A DNA stretch of 6,825 bases from Clostridiales bacterium. Lineage in GTDB: Bacteria; Bacillota; Clostridia; Lachnospirales; WQUN01. The notes below the pieces were generated by a model. It searched no databases, was not told the origin of the DNA, and saw nothing but the letters and a program-made list of their open reading frames with translations. Every line of letters starts with the position of its first letter. Within the stretch, counting starts at the first letter, position 1. Shown here in pieces: positions 6,706 to 6,825 of the stretch. Location of the stretch: positions 1-6,825 of the forward strand of contig JAISWA010000175.1 in the NCBI GenBank assembly GCA_031271275.1. Direction: 5' to 3'. The position numbers and the translations under genes are program-made.

Positions 6706-6732
6706 TAATTACTTAATCCGGTTAAGTAATTA
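6706..6732. promoter_or_regulatory. Palindrome over the transcription start, candidate operator or 5' leader hairpin
   Basis: TAATTACTTAA (6706-6716) and TTAAGTAATTA (6722-6732) are perfect 11-base inverted repeats around the 5-base spacer TCCGG. The element begins at the predicted +1, just after the -10, a classic place for a repressor site such as those of MarR-like or TetR-like proteins. If transcribed, it would also form an AU-rich hairpin at the very 5' end of the mRNA, which could protect the transcript. No poly-T run follows, so it is not a terminator. The binding protein is unknown. Confidence 0.75.
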
Positions 6733-6755
6733 AAAAATTATGAGGAGGCAGCGCC

Positions 6756-6825
6756 ATGAAACAGAAAGGTGTAGGCAAGAAACTGACCGTGTTCCTTCTC
6801 ACGGCATTATTTATGGCATGGGGGG
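6756..6825 (+). CDS. Start of an exported or membrane protein, truncated by window end
   Basis: Only 23 complete codons are in the window. The ATG at 6756 has AGGAGG at 6743-6748, 7 bases upstream, and a strong promoter in front. The N-terminus MKQKGVGKK is basic and is followed by the hydrophobic run LTVFLLTALFMAWG, as in a signal peptide or a first membrane helix. No cleavage site or lipobox is reached before the window ends, so secreted protein, lipoprotein and membrane receptor all remain possible. It is transcribed separately from the operon upstream. No family can be assigned. Confidence 0.75.
   Translation, partial: MKQKGVGKKLTVFLLTALFMAWG

Noticed and set aside
6740..6825. Alternative ATG at 6740 in another frame for the last gene
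   Set aside because: It overlaps the AGGAGG itself, has no ribosome binding site of its own, and lacks the signal-peptide-like sequence that the ATG at 6756 gives.

Overview
The window reads as part of a bacterial chromosome, probably an anaerobe of the Bacillota (Clostridia-like). The reasons are strong AGGAGG-type ribosome binding sites before almost every gene, roughly balanced base composition, anaerobe-type oxygen/NO detoxification proteins, and a hybrid kinase and receiver proteins of a style I associate with Clostridia. This assignment is an inference; no rRNA or other marker gene is present.

Layout: all genes lie on the + strand. Positions 3-1304 hold the 3' part of a hybrid sensor histidine kinase (end of the ATPase domain, a receiver and an HPt domain). 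It is followed by a two-receiver protein (1317-2075), a receiver-HD-GYP protein (2091-3203, predicted cyclic-di-GMP phosphodiesterase) and a tandem HD-GYP protein (3208-4446). Next come a multidomain flavodiiron protein (4466-6340) and a small rubredoxin (6354-6509). Gaps between these genes are only 4-19 bases, no convincing internal promoter is visible, and an intrinsic terminator follows the rubredoxin (6546-6572), so they look like one operon. The roughly 180 bases after the terminator are AT-rich and hold a near-consensus sigma-A promoter, an 11-bp-arm palindrome over the predicted transcription start, and the first 23 codons of a gene with a signal-peptide-like N-terminus.

How the genes may work together: the kinase, its receiver/HPt modules and the stand-alone receivers could form a phosphorelay. 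That relay would act on the HD-GYP proteins, which would lower cyclic-di-GMP or a related cyclic dinucleotide. The flavodiiron protein and rubredoxin reduce O2 and/or NO to harmless products. Their joint placement suggests that oxidative or nitrosative challenge and cyclic-di-GMP output are coordinated here. This is read from gene order, not shown by the sequence.

The most unusual details are a rubredoxin whose first iron-binding knuckle is C-x-C instead of C-x-x-C, a tandem HD-GYP protein whose first half keeps the metal ligands but loses the GYP loop, a flavodiiron protein with both a flavin-reductase-like domain and a short rubrerythrin-type rubredoxin domain, and the palindrome at the last promoter.
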